From positions 124,001-188,000 of the forward strand of contig NZ_JACXIY010000015.1 of assembly GCF_014705655.1 (NCBI RefSeq): a stretch of 64,000 nucleotides of DNA, given 5' to 3'. This stretch comes from Paenibacillus arenilitoris. GTDB taxonomy: Bacteria > Bacillota > Bacilli > Paenibacillales > Paenibacillaceae. Both the position numbers and the translations under genes were made by a program. The notes beneath the pieces are model-generated. The model was not told the origin of the DNA. It saw nothing but the letters and a program-made list of their open reading frames with translations, and did not search any database. This document shows, piece after piece, positions 35,083 through 43,472 of this stretch. Position 1 is the first letter of the stretch; every line of letters starts with the position of its first letter.

Positions 35083-35131
35083 TAAAAAGCCCTCACAGGG
35101 CATGGGGTTCACACAAAGGAGGGAAATTCAT

Positions 35132-36367
35132 ATGGAACATACAGATATAACGGTATTCGACCGGATCGAGGAAGCATTGGAAGACTTGAAGCAAGGACGG
35201 CCGATCATCGTGGTGGACGACGAGGACCGGGAGAACGAAGGCGACTTGATCGCGCTGGCGGACAAAACGACGCCCGAGGTCATCAACTTCATGATCACCG
35301 AGGCGCGGGGACTCGTATGCGTCCCAATCACGCAGGAGCGCGCGGAGGAGCTCGACTTGCCGCCGATGGTCAAGCACAATACCGACTATCACGGAACGGC
35401 GTTTACCGTTTCCGTCGATTTCGTCAGCACGACGACGGGAATTTCGGCGTATGAACGGTCGCAGACGGTGAAGGCGCTAATCGATCCGACGACCAAGGCG
35501 GCGGATTTCCGCAGGCCGGGACATATTTTCCCGCTGATCGCAAGACCGGGCGGCGTGCTCCGCAGAGCGGGCCATACCGAAGCGGCCATCGATCTCGCCG
35601 TCATGTGCGGTTCGGATCCCGCCGCCGTCATTTGCGAAATCATCAAAGAAGACGGCACGATGGCCAGATTGCCCGACCTGACGGCGTTCAAGCGGAAGCA
35701 TAACCTGAAGCTCATCACGATCCAAGAGCTGATTCATTACCGCAACGAGAAGGAGAAGCTGGTCGAACGGGCGGTCGACGTCAAGCTTCCGACCGATTTC
35801 GGCACTTTCCGGGCGATCGCATATACGAACATGGTCGATAATAAGGAGCATGTCGCGCTTGTAAAGGGCGAGCTTGATCCGCATAGCGCGGTGCTCGTCC
35901 GCGTCCATTCGGAATGCTTGACGGGCGATGTGTTCCATTCGCATCGTTGCGATTGCGGACCGCAGCTCGAAGCCGCCTTGAAGCAGATAGACGAAGCGGG
36001 AAGCGGCGTGCTTCTCTATATGCGTCAAGAGGGCAGAGGCATCGGTCTCATTAACAAATTAAAGGCATACGAGCTGCAGGAGCAGGGGCTCGATACGGTC
36101 GACGCCAATTTAAAGCTTGGCTTTCCGGCCGATTTAAGAGATTATGGAATAGGCGCGCAAATATTGAAGGACCTCGGCATTACCAAGATGCGCCTGCTCA
36201 CGAATAATCCTCGCAAAATCAAGGGGCTTGAAGGATACGGCCTCGAGGTCGTCGAGCGCGTGCCGATTCAAATGGACGCGAACGAGGATAACAAAGGCTA
36301 TCTGCGCACGAAAAAAACGAAGCTCGGTCATTTGCTCCGCTTCGAGGATCAGGACTATAGCATATAA
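35132..36367 (+). CDS. ribBA: Bifunctional DHBP synthase / GTP cyclohydrolase II
   Basis: Supplies both precursors of the riboflavin ring. The N-terminal DHBP synthase half has the acidic loop [12 protein letters not shown]; the C-terminal GTP cyclohydrolase II half has zinc ligands in [16 protein letters not shown] and the RQEGRGIGL segment. AAGGAGGG lies eight bases before ATG at 35132 (411 aa). The open frame continues upstream through the 21-nt repeats, but this gives a repetitive peptide and is not coding. Confidence 0.96.
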   Translation: MEHTDITVFDRIEEALEDLKQGRPIIVVDDEDRENEGDLIALADKTTPEVINFMITEARGLVCVPITQERAEELDLPPMVKHNTDYHGTAFTVSVDFVSTTTGISAYERSQTVKALIDPTTKAADFRRPGHIFPLIARPGGVLRRAGHTEAAIDLAVMCGSDPAAVICEIIKEDGTMARLPDLTAFKRKHNLKLITIQELIHYRNEKEKLVERAVDVKLPTDFGTFRAIAYTNMVDNKEHVALVKGELDPHSAVLVRVHSECLTGDVFHSHRCDCGPQLEAALKQIDEAGSGVLLYMRQEGRGIGLINKLKAYELQEQGLDTVDANLKLGFPADLRDYGIGAQILKDLGITKMRLLTNNPRKIKGLEGYGLEVVERVPIQMDANEDNKGYLRTKKTKLGHLLRFEDQDYSI

Positions 36368-36392
36368 AAAAACTTCAGGAGGATGATGGAAG

Positions 36393-36863
36393 ATGGCACG
36401 AATTTTTGAAGGGCATTTAGTATCGGAAGGTTTAAAATACGGCGTCGTCGTCGGCCGGTTCAACGAATTTATTTCGAGCAAGCTGCTGGGCGGCGCGCTG
36501 GACGCCTTCAAGAGACACGGGGCGAAGGAAGAAGAAGTCGATATCGCGTGGGTACCCGGCGCATTCGAAATTCCGCTGATCGCGCAGAAAATGGCCGAGA
36601 GCGGCAAATACGACGCGGTCATTACGCTCGGCGCCGTCATTCGAGGATCAACGCCGCACTTTGACTACGTGTGCAACGAAACGGCCAAAGGCGTAGCGGC
36701 GATCGCGCTGAAAACCGGCGTTCCGACGATTTTTGGCGTGCTCACTGTCGACTCGATCGAGCAGGCGATCGAGAGGGCCGGCACGAAAGCGGGCAACAAA
36801 GGCTATGAAGCCGCGGCCAGCGCGATCGAAATGGCGAACCTGACAAGACAGCTGAAGGACTAA
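36393..36863 (+). CDS. ribH: 6,7-dimethyl-8-ribityllumazine synthase
   Basis: Condenses the two riboflavin precursors to lumazine in an icosahedral capsid. The 156-residue protein has the family segments [32 protein letters not shown] (catalytic His) and [17 protein letters not shown] precedes the ATG, 25 bases after ribBA. Confidence 0.97.
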   Translation: MARIFEGHLVSEGLKYGVVVGRFNEFISSKLLGGALDAFKRHGAKEEEVDIAWVPGAFEIPLIAQKMAESGKYDAVITLGAVIRGSTPHFDYVCNETAKGVAAIALKTGVPTIFGVLTVDSIEQAIERAGTKAGNKGYEAAASAIEMANLTRQLKD

Positions 36864-36903
36864 CAAGCGGCTCGTACGATGCTTTAGGCGGGGGGAATAA
36901 GGT

Positions 36904-37686
36904 GTGTCGGTGCTTTATAAGCTGGATTCCTTCGAGGGACCGCTTGATTTGTTGCTTCACTTGATCGACAAAGCCGAGATCGACATTCACGAGGTGTCGA
37001 TCAGCGAGATCACCATTCAATATATGGAATACCTGGATGCGATGAAGGAGCTCGAGCTCGAGGTGACGAGCGAGTTTCTCGTGATGGCGGCCACCCTCTT
37101 GGCGATCAAAAGCAAGCAGCTTCTGCCGAAGCCTCCCGTGTTCGAGGATGTCGATTACGAGGAATGGCCGGACGACGGGCTCGATCCGCGCGACGAGCTG
37201 ATCCAGAAGCTCATCGAGTACCGAAAGTTCAAGCAGATCGCGGAGCAGCTGCGCGAGAAGGAATTCGAGCGCAGTCTCGTCTATTCGCGGGAGCCGGAGG
37301 ATTTGACTCCTTTCATGAAGGAGGAGAAGGTCAATCCGGTCGAAGGGCTTCATGTCTCCGATCTGATCGCGGCGTTCCAGAAGGCGCTGCGGCGGGCTTC
37401 GAGACGCAACGTGGTGGCGACCGTCCAGCGGGACGAAATTTCGGTGAAGGACCGGATCCGCGACATTATGGACGTTCTCAAGCAATACGAGACGGTCCGG
37501 TTCTCGAAACTCGTTCGCGAAAATATGGACAGGCACGAAATCGTCGTGACGTTTCTGGCGATTTTGGAGCTGATGAAAATGAAGCATATCAGCTGCTTCC
37601 AGCATCGCTTATTCGACGACATCGTCATTCATTGGAGAGGAGAATCTTCGGACAGTGGATTATCCGAAATTGAAGACAGTTATTGA
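36904..37686 (+). CDS. scpA: Segregation and condensation protein A
   Basis: Kleisin subunit of the SMC-ScpAB condensin that organises the chromosome. The 260-residue protein starts with the typical FEGPLDLLLHLIDKAEIDI and ends with a winged-helix domain (RFSKLVRENMDRHEIVVTFLAILEL). The GTG start at 36904 follows a GGGGGG stretch. It overlaps scpB by 32 bases. Confidence 0.95.
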   Translation: MSVLYKLDSFEGPLDLLLHLIDKAEIDIHEVSISEITIQYMEYLDAMKELELEVTSEFLVMAATLLAIKSKQLLPKPPVFEDVDYEEWPDDGLDPRDELIQKLIEYRKFKQIAEQLREKEFERSLVYSREPEDLTPFMKEEKVNPVEGLHVSDLIAAFQKALRRASRRNVVATVQRDEISVKDRIRDIMDVLKQYETVRFSKLVRENMDRHEIVVTFLAILELMKMKHISCFQHRLFDDIVIHWRGESSDSGLSEIEDSY

Positions 37687-38257
37687 AGGCTTGCTCTTCA
37701 TGGCAGGCGACGAAGGCCTCACGAAGAAGCAGTTGGCCGATATTTTGGAGCTGGACGCGGATCTCGCGGCCGACCTCGTATACGATCTGCAGCGCGATTT
37801 GGAGCGGGAGCGGCGCGGGGTGCAGATTGCCGAGGTAGCGTCGACCTACAGGCTTACGACGCATCCCGAGCACGCGCCCTACTTCGAGAGAATGGCTTAT
37901 ACGCCGACCCGCTCGCAGCTGTCGCAGGCTGCGCTGGAGACGTTGTCGATCGTCGCTTACCGCCAGCCGATCACGAGAGTCGCCATCGAGGAAATCCGCG
38001 GCGTGAAGAGCGACCGCGCGATTCAGTCGCTTGTCGCGAAGGATTTGATCGAAGAGGTCGGGAGAGCCGAGGCGATAGGGCGGCCGATCCTATACGGAAC
38101 GACCAAATCGTTTTTGGACTATTTCGGCCTGCCGTCGATCAAGGAGCTTCCGGAACCGGGCAACGTCGATTTCGACGACGAGCTCGAGGAACAGACACAG
38201 CTGCTGTTCGAGCGGCTTGACGGTCGGCAGATGACAATCGAGGAAATCAAAGAATGA
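37655..38257 (+). CDS. scpB: Segregation and condensation protein B
   Basis: Forms a dimer that binds ScpA in the condensin complex. The 200-residue protein consists of two winged-helix domains; the segment AALETLSIVAYRQPITRVAIEEIRG (residues about 89-113, quoted in parts: LSIVAYRQPITR) is the family core. GTG at 37655 lies inside scpA, with GGAGAGGAGA upstream. A forespore-type promoter for the next two genes lies across its stop codon. Confidence 0.95.
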   Translation: MDYPKLKTVIEGLLFMAGDEGLTKKQLADILELDADLAADLVYDLQRDLERERRGVQIAEVASTYRLTTHPEHAPYFERMAYTPTRSQLSQAALETLSIVAYRQPITRVAIEEIRGVKSDRAIQSLVAKDLIEEVGRAEAIGRPILYGTTKSFLDYFGLPSIKELPEPGNVDFDDELEEQTQLLFERLDGRQMTIEEIKE

Positions 38258-38280
38258 GATTTGACCGCCGGGTCATACTA
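38252..38280 (+). promoter_or_regulatory. Sigma-F/G-type promoter upstream of the ytfI-like and gerW genes
   Basis: GAATG (38252-38256) and CATACTA (38274-38280) with a 17-base spacer fit the forespore consensus (GHATR, 17-18, CATNHTA) at every defined position. It overlaps the end of scpB. Confidence 0.75.
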
Positions 38281-38314
38281 TATTCAACCATATGCGGGAA
38301 ACGGAGGAAGCGGC

Positions 38315-39007
38315 ATGACGCTCGGTTACCCTTACGGTTGGATAACGGCGGCCGGTCTCTTTTTTTTGCTTGTTTTGACGCTGATCCTCGCCTCGCCGGT
38401 TGTCATTAACGGGCATTTGCGGCGGGAAGGCAGCAACGATGACGCGGAATTAAAGATCAAAGCGTTATACGGCATCGTACGCTTCCGGTACAAGGTGCCC
38501 ATTATCCAATTTACAGGCTCGACGGTGCAGTTGAAGGAACAACTATCGGCGACGAACGCAGGCATTAATACGTGGAAGCAATACACGGACGAGATCGACG
38601 CGGATAGAGTAGTTAGCGCGATCGACAAAATGAAGCTCATCTTGCAGCTGACCAAAAACTTGACCGGATGGGTCCGGCAAACGATGACGAAGGTCAGGCT
38701 CGTCGAATGGAAGTGGAACACCTCGGTCGGCACCGGAGACGCGATGTGGACGGCGATGGCGACGGGATTCGTCTGGTCGGTAAAAACGTCGCTTTTGGGC
38801 ATACTATCACAGATGGTGAAGCTGAAAGCAGAGCCAGTGATGCATGTGCAGCCGATATATCAGCACCCTGCTTTTACTACGGAATGGTCATGCATAGCTC
38901 AAATCCGCTTCGGTTATGCTATCCTTGCCGGACTGCAGCTATTAGTTCGCATGAAGAAAGCGAAAGGAGGCGTCAAAGCATGGCAGAACATCCTATTCAA
39001 GGCTTAA
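38315..39007 (+). CDS. DUF2953 family membrane protein (YtfI-like)
   Basis: A 230-residue protein with an N-terminal membrane segment (about residues 9-30) followed by a soluble domain rich in beta strands, the pattern of DUF2953. Function unknown. In B. subtilis ytfI is next to ytfJ (gerW), which is also the case here. ATG at 38315 follows GGAGG; the longer frame from 38261 is not supported. It overlaps gerW by 28 bases. Confidence 0.82.
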   Translation: MTLGYPYGWITAAGLFFLLVLTLILASPVVINGHLRREGSNDDAELKIKALYGIVRFRYKVPIIQFTGSTVQLKEQLSATNAGINTWKQYTDEIDADRVVSAIDKMKLILQLTKNLTGWVRQTMTKVRLVEWKWNTSVGTGDAMWTAMATGFVWSVKTSLLGILSQMVKLKAEPVMHVQPIYQHPAFTTEWSCIAQIRFGYAILAGLQLLVRMKKAKGGVKAWQNILFKA

Positions 39008-39465
39008 TGCAAACCGCAATGGAAAATATTAAGGAAATGGTCGACGTCAACACGATCGTTGGCGATCCGGTCCAAACGCCGGACGGCAGCGTTATTATGC
39101 CGATTTCGAAAGTCGGCTTCGGGTTCGTTGCGGGCGGCAGCGACATCAGGCTGGATGATGCCGAGCACAAGACGGTGTCGCAATCCGACGCGCATCATGC
39201 ATCGGTATCCATGCCGTTCGGCGGAGGAAGCGGGGGAGGCGTATCGATTACGCCGATCGCATTTCTCGTGGTGGGCACGCACGGCGTAAGAATCGTGCCG
39301 CTTGACAATCAGACGCATCTGTTCGAACGCATGATCGATTCCGCTCCTCACGTGTTCGACAAAATCCAGTCGATGATGAAGAAGCCTTCGTCCTCGGTCT
39401 CTTACACGGATCCGACGCATACGGTCATAGCGGAAAGCGTCGACGCGAACGATCACCTCTTATGA
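38980..39465 (+). CDS. gerW: GerW family sporulation protein (YtfJ-like)
   Basis: A 161-residue spore protein needed in Bacillus for normal L-alanine germination. Typical segments are NIKEMVDVNTIVGDPV, IMPISKVGFGFVAGG and the Gly-rich FGGGSGGGVSITPIAFLVV. GAAAGGAGG lies nine bases before ATG at 38980. It is read within the end of the DUF2953 gene, which suggests coupled translation under the forespore promoter at 38252. Confidence 0.92.
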   Translation: MAEHPIQGLMQTAMENIKEMVDVNTIVGDPVQTPDGSVIMPISKVGFGFVAGGSDIRLDDAEHKTVSQSDAHHASVSMPFGGGSGGGVSITPIAFLVVGTHGVRIVPLDNQTHLFERMIDSAPHVFDKIQSMMKKPSSSVSYTDPTHTVIAESVDANDHLL

Positions 39466-39468
39466 CCG

Positions 39469-39492
39469 AACTGCCCGAGAGGGCAGTTTTTC
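39469..39492 (+). terminator. Terminator after gerW
   Basis: AACTGCCC-GAGA-GGGCAGTT followed by T; compact and strong. Confidence 0.9.
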
Positions 39493-39558
39493 ATTTTACG
39501 TTCCATATTTATTCGCTAAGGCCGCATGCTTTTTTTCGTCTAGAACGGCGCCTACGGG

Positions 39559-39566
39559 CATATACT
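39559..39566 (+). promoter_or_regulatory. Sigma-E-like -10 upstream of dacB
   Basis: CATATACT (39559-39566) closely matches the sigma-E -10. The -35 region is not convincing. dacB is sigma-E dependent in B. subtilis. Confidence 0.5.
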
Positions 39567-39614
39567 GATTACGAAAGCGGAAGCTAGAACGCAGCGAGAG
39601 GGGCAAGAGGACAG

Positions 39615-40799
39615 ATGTTTTGGAACAAGCTACAGCGGAATGCGGCGCTTGTGCTGCTCGTCGCTTTGCTGACAGGGACAAGCCTGGCAAGCCGCGCGGA
39701 AGCGGCTCCGGATCCATTGTACACGAACGCGAGGGCTTCGGCGCTAATCGACGTCAAGTCGGGCAGAATATTGTACAGCAGCAACGGTGACGTCTCCATG
39801 CGAATCGCCAGCCTAACGAAAATTATGACCGCCATCGTCGCCATCGAGCACGGCCATTTGACCGATATGGTGAAAACGGGCAAGCGTGCCGTCGGAAAGG
39901 AAGGCTCGTCCATTTACCTTAGGCTCGGCGAAGAGATGAGCTTATTGAATATGCTCTACGGGCTTATGCTTCGCTCGGGCAACGATGCGGCAACGGCGAT
40001 CGCCGAACACGTGGGGGGCTCCGAAGAAGGCTTCGTTCATTTAATGAACGAGAAAGCGTCCTTTCTCGGACTTGCGCACACGCAATTCAAGAATCCGCAC
40101 GGCCTTGACGATGAAGGTCATTATTCCTCGGCGAACGATCTTGCGAGGTTGACGGCTTACTCGCTCAAAAACGAAGTTTTTGCCGAAATCGTCAAAACGC
40201 GGGTGAAGAAGGTGCCCAATCCGCATGAGAAATGGGATTACAGCTATACGAACAAAAATAAAATGCTGGCGATGTACGAAGGGGCGGACGGCGTGAAAAC
40301 CGGCTATACGAAAAAGGCGCTTCGCTGCTTGGTCAGCTCCGCGACGCGTAACGGTCAGCAGCTCGCCGCCGTTACGATTAACGACCGCGACGATTGGGCC
40401 GACCATCGCAAAATGCTCGATTGGGGCTTCGCCCATTATCCGTTAAAGCAAGTCGCCGCCAAAGGACAAGCCATTGCCGGATATCCTTACGTCGTCGGAC
40501 GGGAATTCAACTATCCTCTCGAATCGCAGGAAGAAGGCGCCGTTCAGTCCAAATTGGTGTTGTACGACGCGGCGACGATGCGCTACGCGTTCGGCGAACG
40601 CGGCTTGCTCGAGTGGTACATGAACGGGCATCGAATAGGAGCCGTGCCGGTATACGATACAGGCAGCAGCAGGCTTAGCTTGCCGGAAACGACGCCGAAG
40701 TCGCTCTCGTCGTGGGCGGAATTCGAGAAAGCGTCGAAGCAAGAGGCCGATCTGGCCGATTCGATCGGCAAAGCGCTCGGCGCATTGTTTGGGACTTAG
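39615..40799 (+). CDS. dacB: D-alanyl-D-alanine carboxypeptidase, sporulation type (DacB)
   Basis: A mother-cell S11 carboxypeptidase that lowers cortex cross-linking. A signal peptide ends near SRAEAAP (residue 31). The active-site motifs are S66-L-T-K69, SGN in MLRSGNDAA and KTG in GVKTGYTK. The 394-residue length and the synteny dacB-spmA-spmB-rluB-resA point to DacB rather than DacA. It is the second S11 enzyme in the window after dacF. Confidence 0.92.
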   Translation: MFWNKLQRNAALVLLVALLTGTSLASRAEAAPDPLYTNARASALIDVKSGRILYSSNGDVSMRIASLTKIMTAIVAIEHGHLTDMVKTGKRAVGKEGSSIYLRLGEEMSLLNMLYGLMLRSGNDAATAIAEHVGGSEEGFVHLMNEKASFLGLAHTQFKNPHGLDDEGHYSSANDLARLTAYSLKNEVFAEIVKTRVKKVPNPHEKWDYSYTNKNKMLAMYEGADGVKTGYTKKALRCLVSSATRNGQQLAAVTINDRDDWADHRKMLDWGFAHYPLKQVAAKGQAIAGYPYVVGREFNYPLESQEEGAVQSKLVLYDAATMRYAFGERGLLEWYMNGHRIGAVPVYDTGSSRLSLPETTPKSLSSWAEFEKASKQEADLADSIGKALGALFGT

Positions 40800-40860
40800 G
40801 CGCGGCAAAGCGAGGGAGACGCTTTGGACGCGCATTTGCAGTAAGGGGGAGGCTGCCGAA

Positions 40861-41514
40861 ATGGTAAATTGGATTTGGTTGTTTTTTATCGTGGCGAGCG
40901 TCGTGGTCGCCGCGGTCAACGGAAAGATGGACGCGGTGACGCAGGCTGCCTTCGAGGGGGCGAAATCGGGCGTCACCGTCAGCTTCGGACTGATCAGCAT
41001 CATGGTATTTTGGCTCGGCATGATGCGTATAGCCGAAGACGCGGGCCTGCTTCGCAAGCTTGCGGCCATGCTCGGCCCGATCGTCCGGATGCTGTTCCCG
41101 GACGTGCCTCGGAACCATCCGGCGATCGGCTATATTATGAGCAACCTGAGCGCCAATCTGTTCGGGCTTGGGAACGCGGCGACGCCGATGGGGATCAAGG
41201 CGATGCAGGAGCTGCAGAAGCTGAATCCCGACCCCGCGACCGCAACCCCCGCCATGTGCACGCTGCTTGCTTTGAACACGTCCAGCATCACGATCATACC
41301 GACGACGCTAATCGCGATTCGCATGAATTACGGTTCGGCCAATCCGGCCGAAATTATCGGCACGACGCTCGCCGCGACGTTCGTCGCGACTTCGGCGGCC
41401 ATATTGGCCGACCGTTGGTACCGGCGCAAATCGCCGCCGCCGCAGGTCAAGTCCAAAAGGCGTGCCGGCATAACGACGCCGTCTCCGGACCAAGGAGGCG
41501 AGGCGGTTGTATAA
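40861..41514 (+). CDS. spmA: Spore maturation protein A
   Basis: Nucleoside-recognition (Gate) family membrane protein required in B. subtilis, with SpmB, for spore core dehydration. The 217-residue protein has membrane segments near residues 4-20, 42-60, 80-100, 135-155 and 160-180, with the family segment SNLSANLFGLGNAATPMGIKAM (shown in part as FGLGNAATPMG). ATG at 40861 follows GGGGGAGG. It overlaps spmB by eight bases. Confidence 0.94.
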   Translation: MVNWIWLFFIVASVVVAAVNGKMDAVTQAAFEGAKSGVTVSFGLISIMVFWLGMMRIAEDAGLLRKLAAMLGPIVRMLFPDVPRNHPAIGYIMSNLSANLFGLGNAATPMGIKAMQELQKLNPDPATATPAMCTLLALNTSSITIIPTTLIAIRMNYGSANPAEIIGTTLAATFVATSAAILADRWYRRKSPPPQVKSKRRAGITTPSPDQGGEAVV

Positions 41515-42043
41515 CTTATTCACGAACGTATCCGCTTGGATGATTCCGGCCATTATCGTTTTTATTCCGCTGTACGCCGCGCTGCGCCGCAAGGTGCCCG
41601 TATACGAAACGTTCGTCGAAGGCGCCAAGGACGGCTTCGGAACCGCAATTAACATCATTCCCCATCTGGTCGGCATGATGGTGGCCATCGGCATGTTCCG
41701 CGCCTCCGGCGCGATGGAGCTTATGCTTTCCGCCGTTCGTCCGCTATTCGATTGGATCGGAATTCCGAGCGAAGTGCTGCCGCTCGGCATCCTGAGACCG
41801 CTCACCGGCGCCGGCTCGCTCGCCTTCACGACCGATCTTATTCAAACGTTCGGGCCCGACTCGATGATCGGCCGAATCGCATCGACGATTCAAGGAAGCA
41901 CCGATACGACGCTTTACGTACTAACCGTTTACTTTGGGGCGATCGGCATCCGACGTACCCGCTATGCGCTGAAGGTCGGGTTGTTCTCCGACATCGTCGG
42001 TTTTTTTGCCGCCATTTTCATTTGTTTGTACATATTCGGATAA
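41507..42043 (+). CDS. spmB: Spore maturation protein B
   Basis: Partner of SpmA in spore core dehydration; 178 residues with four or five membrane segments. Family segments: FVEGAKDGFGTAINIIPHLVG and LRPLTGAGSLAFTTD. The TTG start at 41507 is eight bases after AAGGAGG and lies within the end of spmA. Confidence 0.94.
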   Translation: MYNLFTNVSAWMIPAIIVFIPLYAALRRKVPVYETFVEGAKDGFGTAINIIPHLVGMMVAIGMFRASGAMELMLSAVRPLFDWIGIPSEVLPLGILRPLTGAGSLAFTTDLIQTFGPDSMIGRIASTIQGSTDTTLYVLTVYFGAIGIRRTRYALKVGLFSDIVGFFAAIFICLYIFG

Positions 42044-42098
42044 CGGCGCTTGTGCTTTGTTCCCCTTATCGTTATGATGGAGATTGAGGTGAAACACA

Positions 42099-42842
42099 TT
42101 GGAGCGTTTACAAAAAATTTTAGCGGCGGCAGGCGTCGCGTCGCGCCGCAAATGCGAGGAAATGATTTTGGCCGGAGCGGTGGAAGTGAACGGCAAAAAG
42201 GTGACGACGCTCGGCGTGAAGGCGGACCCGGCGGCCGACGCCATTACCGTGAACGGCAAGCCGATCAAGAGCGAGAAGAAGCTTTACCTGATGCTCAACA
42301 AGACCAAAGGCGTCATTACGAGCGCCAAGGACCCGCAGGGCAGGAAAGTCGTGTCGGACTTTCTACCAGGCATTAAAGAACGGGTCTATCCGGTCGGGCG
42401 TTTGGATTACGATACGGAAGGCTTGCTAATACTGACGAATGACGGCGAATTCGCCAACTTGCTGACCCATCCGAGCCACCACGTGCCGAAGACGTACCGC
42501 GCGACCGTCAAAGGCATTCCTCACGGAACGGCGCTCGAGCAGCTTCAGAAAGGAATCAAGCTGGAGGACGGCATGACCGCTCCCGCGGAGGTGGAATATC
42601 ACGACGTCGATCCCGAGAAGAACGAAGCGACGATTACGATTACGATATACGAAGGACGGAATCGACAAGTCCGGCGCATGTTCGAAGCGATCGGCCACAA
42701 AGTGACAAGGCTGAAACGGATCAAATTCGGCGAGATCGGCCTCGAATCGCTCGGCAGGGGGAAGTACAGGCATCTGACGCCTGGCGAAGTGCAGGAGCTG
42801 CTGTCAATAGCGCGCAAGACACATAAAGTTCATAAAAAGTAA
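42099..42842 (+). CDS. rluB: Ribosomal large subunit pseudouridine synthase B
   Basis: Isomerises a uridine in domain V of 23S rRNA. The 247-residue RsuA/RluB-family protein has an N-terminal S4 RNA-binding domain (residues 1-60), the catalytic Asp in VGRLDYDTEGLLILTND, and the GRNRQVRRMFEAIGH motif. Start TTG at 42099. Gene order spmB-rluB-resA is as in B. subtilis. A basic KTHKVHKK tail ends the protein. Confidence 0.94.
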   Translation: MERLQKILAAAGVASRRKCEEMILAGAVEVNGKKVTTLGVKADPAADAITVNGKPIKSEKKLYLMLNKTKGVITSAKDPQGRKVVSDFLPGIKERVYPVGRLDYDTEGLLILTNDGEFANLLTHPSHHVPKTYRATVKGIPHGTALEQLQKGIKLEDGMTAPAEVEYHDVDPEKNEATITITIYEGRNRQVRRMFEAIGHKVTRLKRIKFGEIGLESLGRGKYRHLTPGEVQELLSIARKTHKVHKK

Positions 42843-42874
42843 TCGACGGCGGCAGTTATTGCCGTCGACTTTTC
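42838..42874 (+). terminator. Terminator after rluB
   Basis: TCGACGGC pairs with GCCGTCGA, followed by CTTTTC. TATAAT at 42877-42882 directly downstream may be a -10 for resA, but no -35 is visible. Confidence 0.75.
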
Positions 42875-42928
42875 GTTATAATGGAAATATTCGTGACTGT
42901 GCAGATAGAAGCAGGTGGTGATCGTAGG

Positions 42929-43459
42929 ATGGGAAAGTCGCGTAAAACGGTGCAAATCGTCATCTTGCTCGCGGTATTGCTGATCGGCGGTTATGCGATC
43001 GGAACCGCGTTGTTCGCGGATAACGACAAGGGTCCTCTGGGGGCCGGCAGCGAACCGCCGCCATTCAAGCTGGCCGACCTTGACGGCAATTTGAGGGAAC
43101 TGTCCGACTATGAAGGAAAACCTGTCGTCGTTAATTTCTGGGGGACCTTTTGCCCGCCATGCGTCAAGGAAATGCCCGAATTCGAGAGGCAATACGAGAA
43201 GTGGAAGGATCAAGGTCTCGTCATCTTGGCCATCAATTTAAGCGAGGATACGCTTACGGTCAACAATTTCGTACGCCGTTTCGAGCTTCAATATCCGATT
43301 CTCCGGGACGTGAACCGCAAGACGGAACGGAGCTACGGGCTCAAATCGTACCCGACCACGTTCTTCATTGGCCGCGACGGCAAGATCGCGGAGATTAAGG
43401 TGGGCGGCATGACGGAAGCCGAAATTGATGAACGGGTGGAACGGCTGCTGAAGACGTAG
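42929..43459 (+). CDS. resA: Thiol-disulfide oxidoreductase ResA
   Basis: Membrane-anchored thioredoxin-fold protein that reduces apocytochrome c cysteines before haem attachment. One N-terminal membrane anchor (residues 9-29), then the thioredoxin domain with the redox CPPC (C75, C78) in NFWGTFCPPCVKEMP and the cis-proline segment SYPTTFFI. ATG at 42929 follows AGGTGGTGA; 176 residues. First gene of resABCDE. Confidence 0.94.
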   Translation: MGKSRKTVQIVILLAVLLIGGYAIGTALFADNDKGPLGAGSEPPPFKLADLDGNLRELSDYEGKPVVVNFWGTFCPPCVKEMPEFERQYEKWKDQGLVILAINLSEDTLTVNNFVRRFELQYPILRDVNRKTERSYGLKSYPTTFFIGRDGKIAEIKVGGMTEAEIDERVERLLKT

Positions 43460-43472
43460 GAGGTATATTGAA

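Larger units (their letters stand above)
34429..35115. repeat. Repeat island 2: composite intergenic element inside the rib operon
   Basis: No gene is supported here. The order of parts is the same as in island 1: a 29-bp perfect palindrome GATTTAGTTTCAAA-A-TTTGAAACTAAATC (34469-34497) and three further TTGAAAC half sites up to 34655; two copies of a unit of about 174 bases (34681-34854 and 34855-34998); and 21-nt repeats (34999-35082). It separates ribE from ribBA. Confidence 0.85.

Noticed and set aside
34973..35131. N-terminal extension of RibBA with repeated LKVWLKS segments
   Set aside because: The extension is the translation of the 21-nt repeat array; a strong ribosome-binding site at 35116 and family alignment set the start at 35132.
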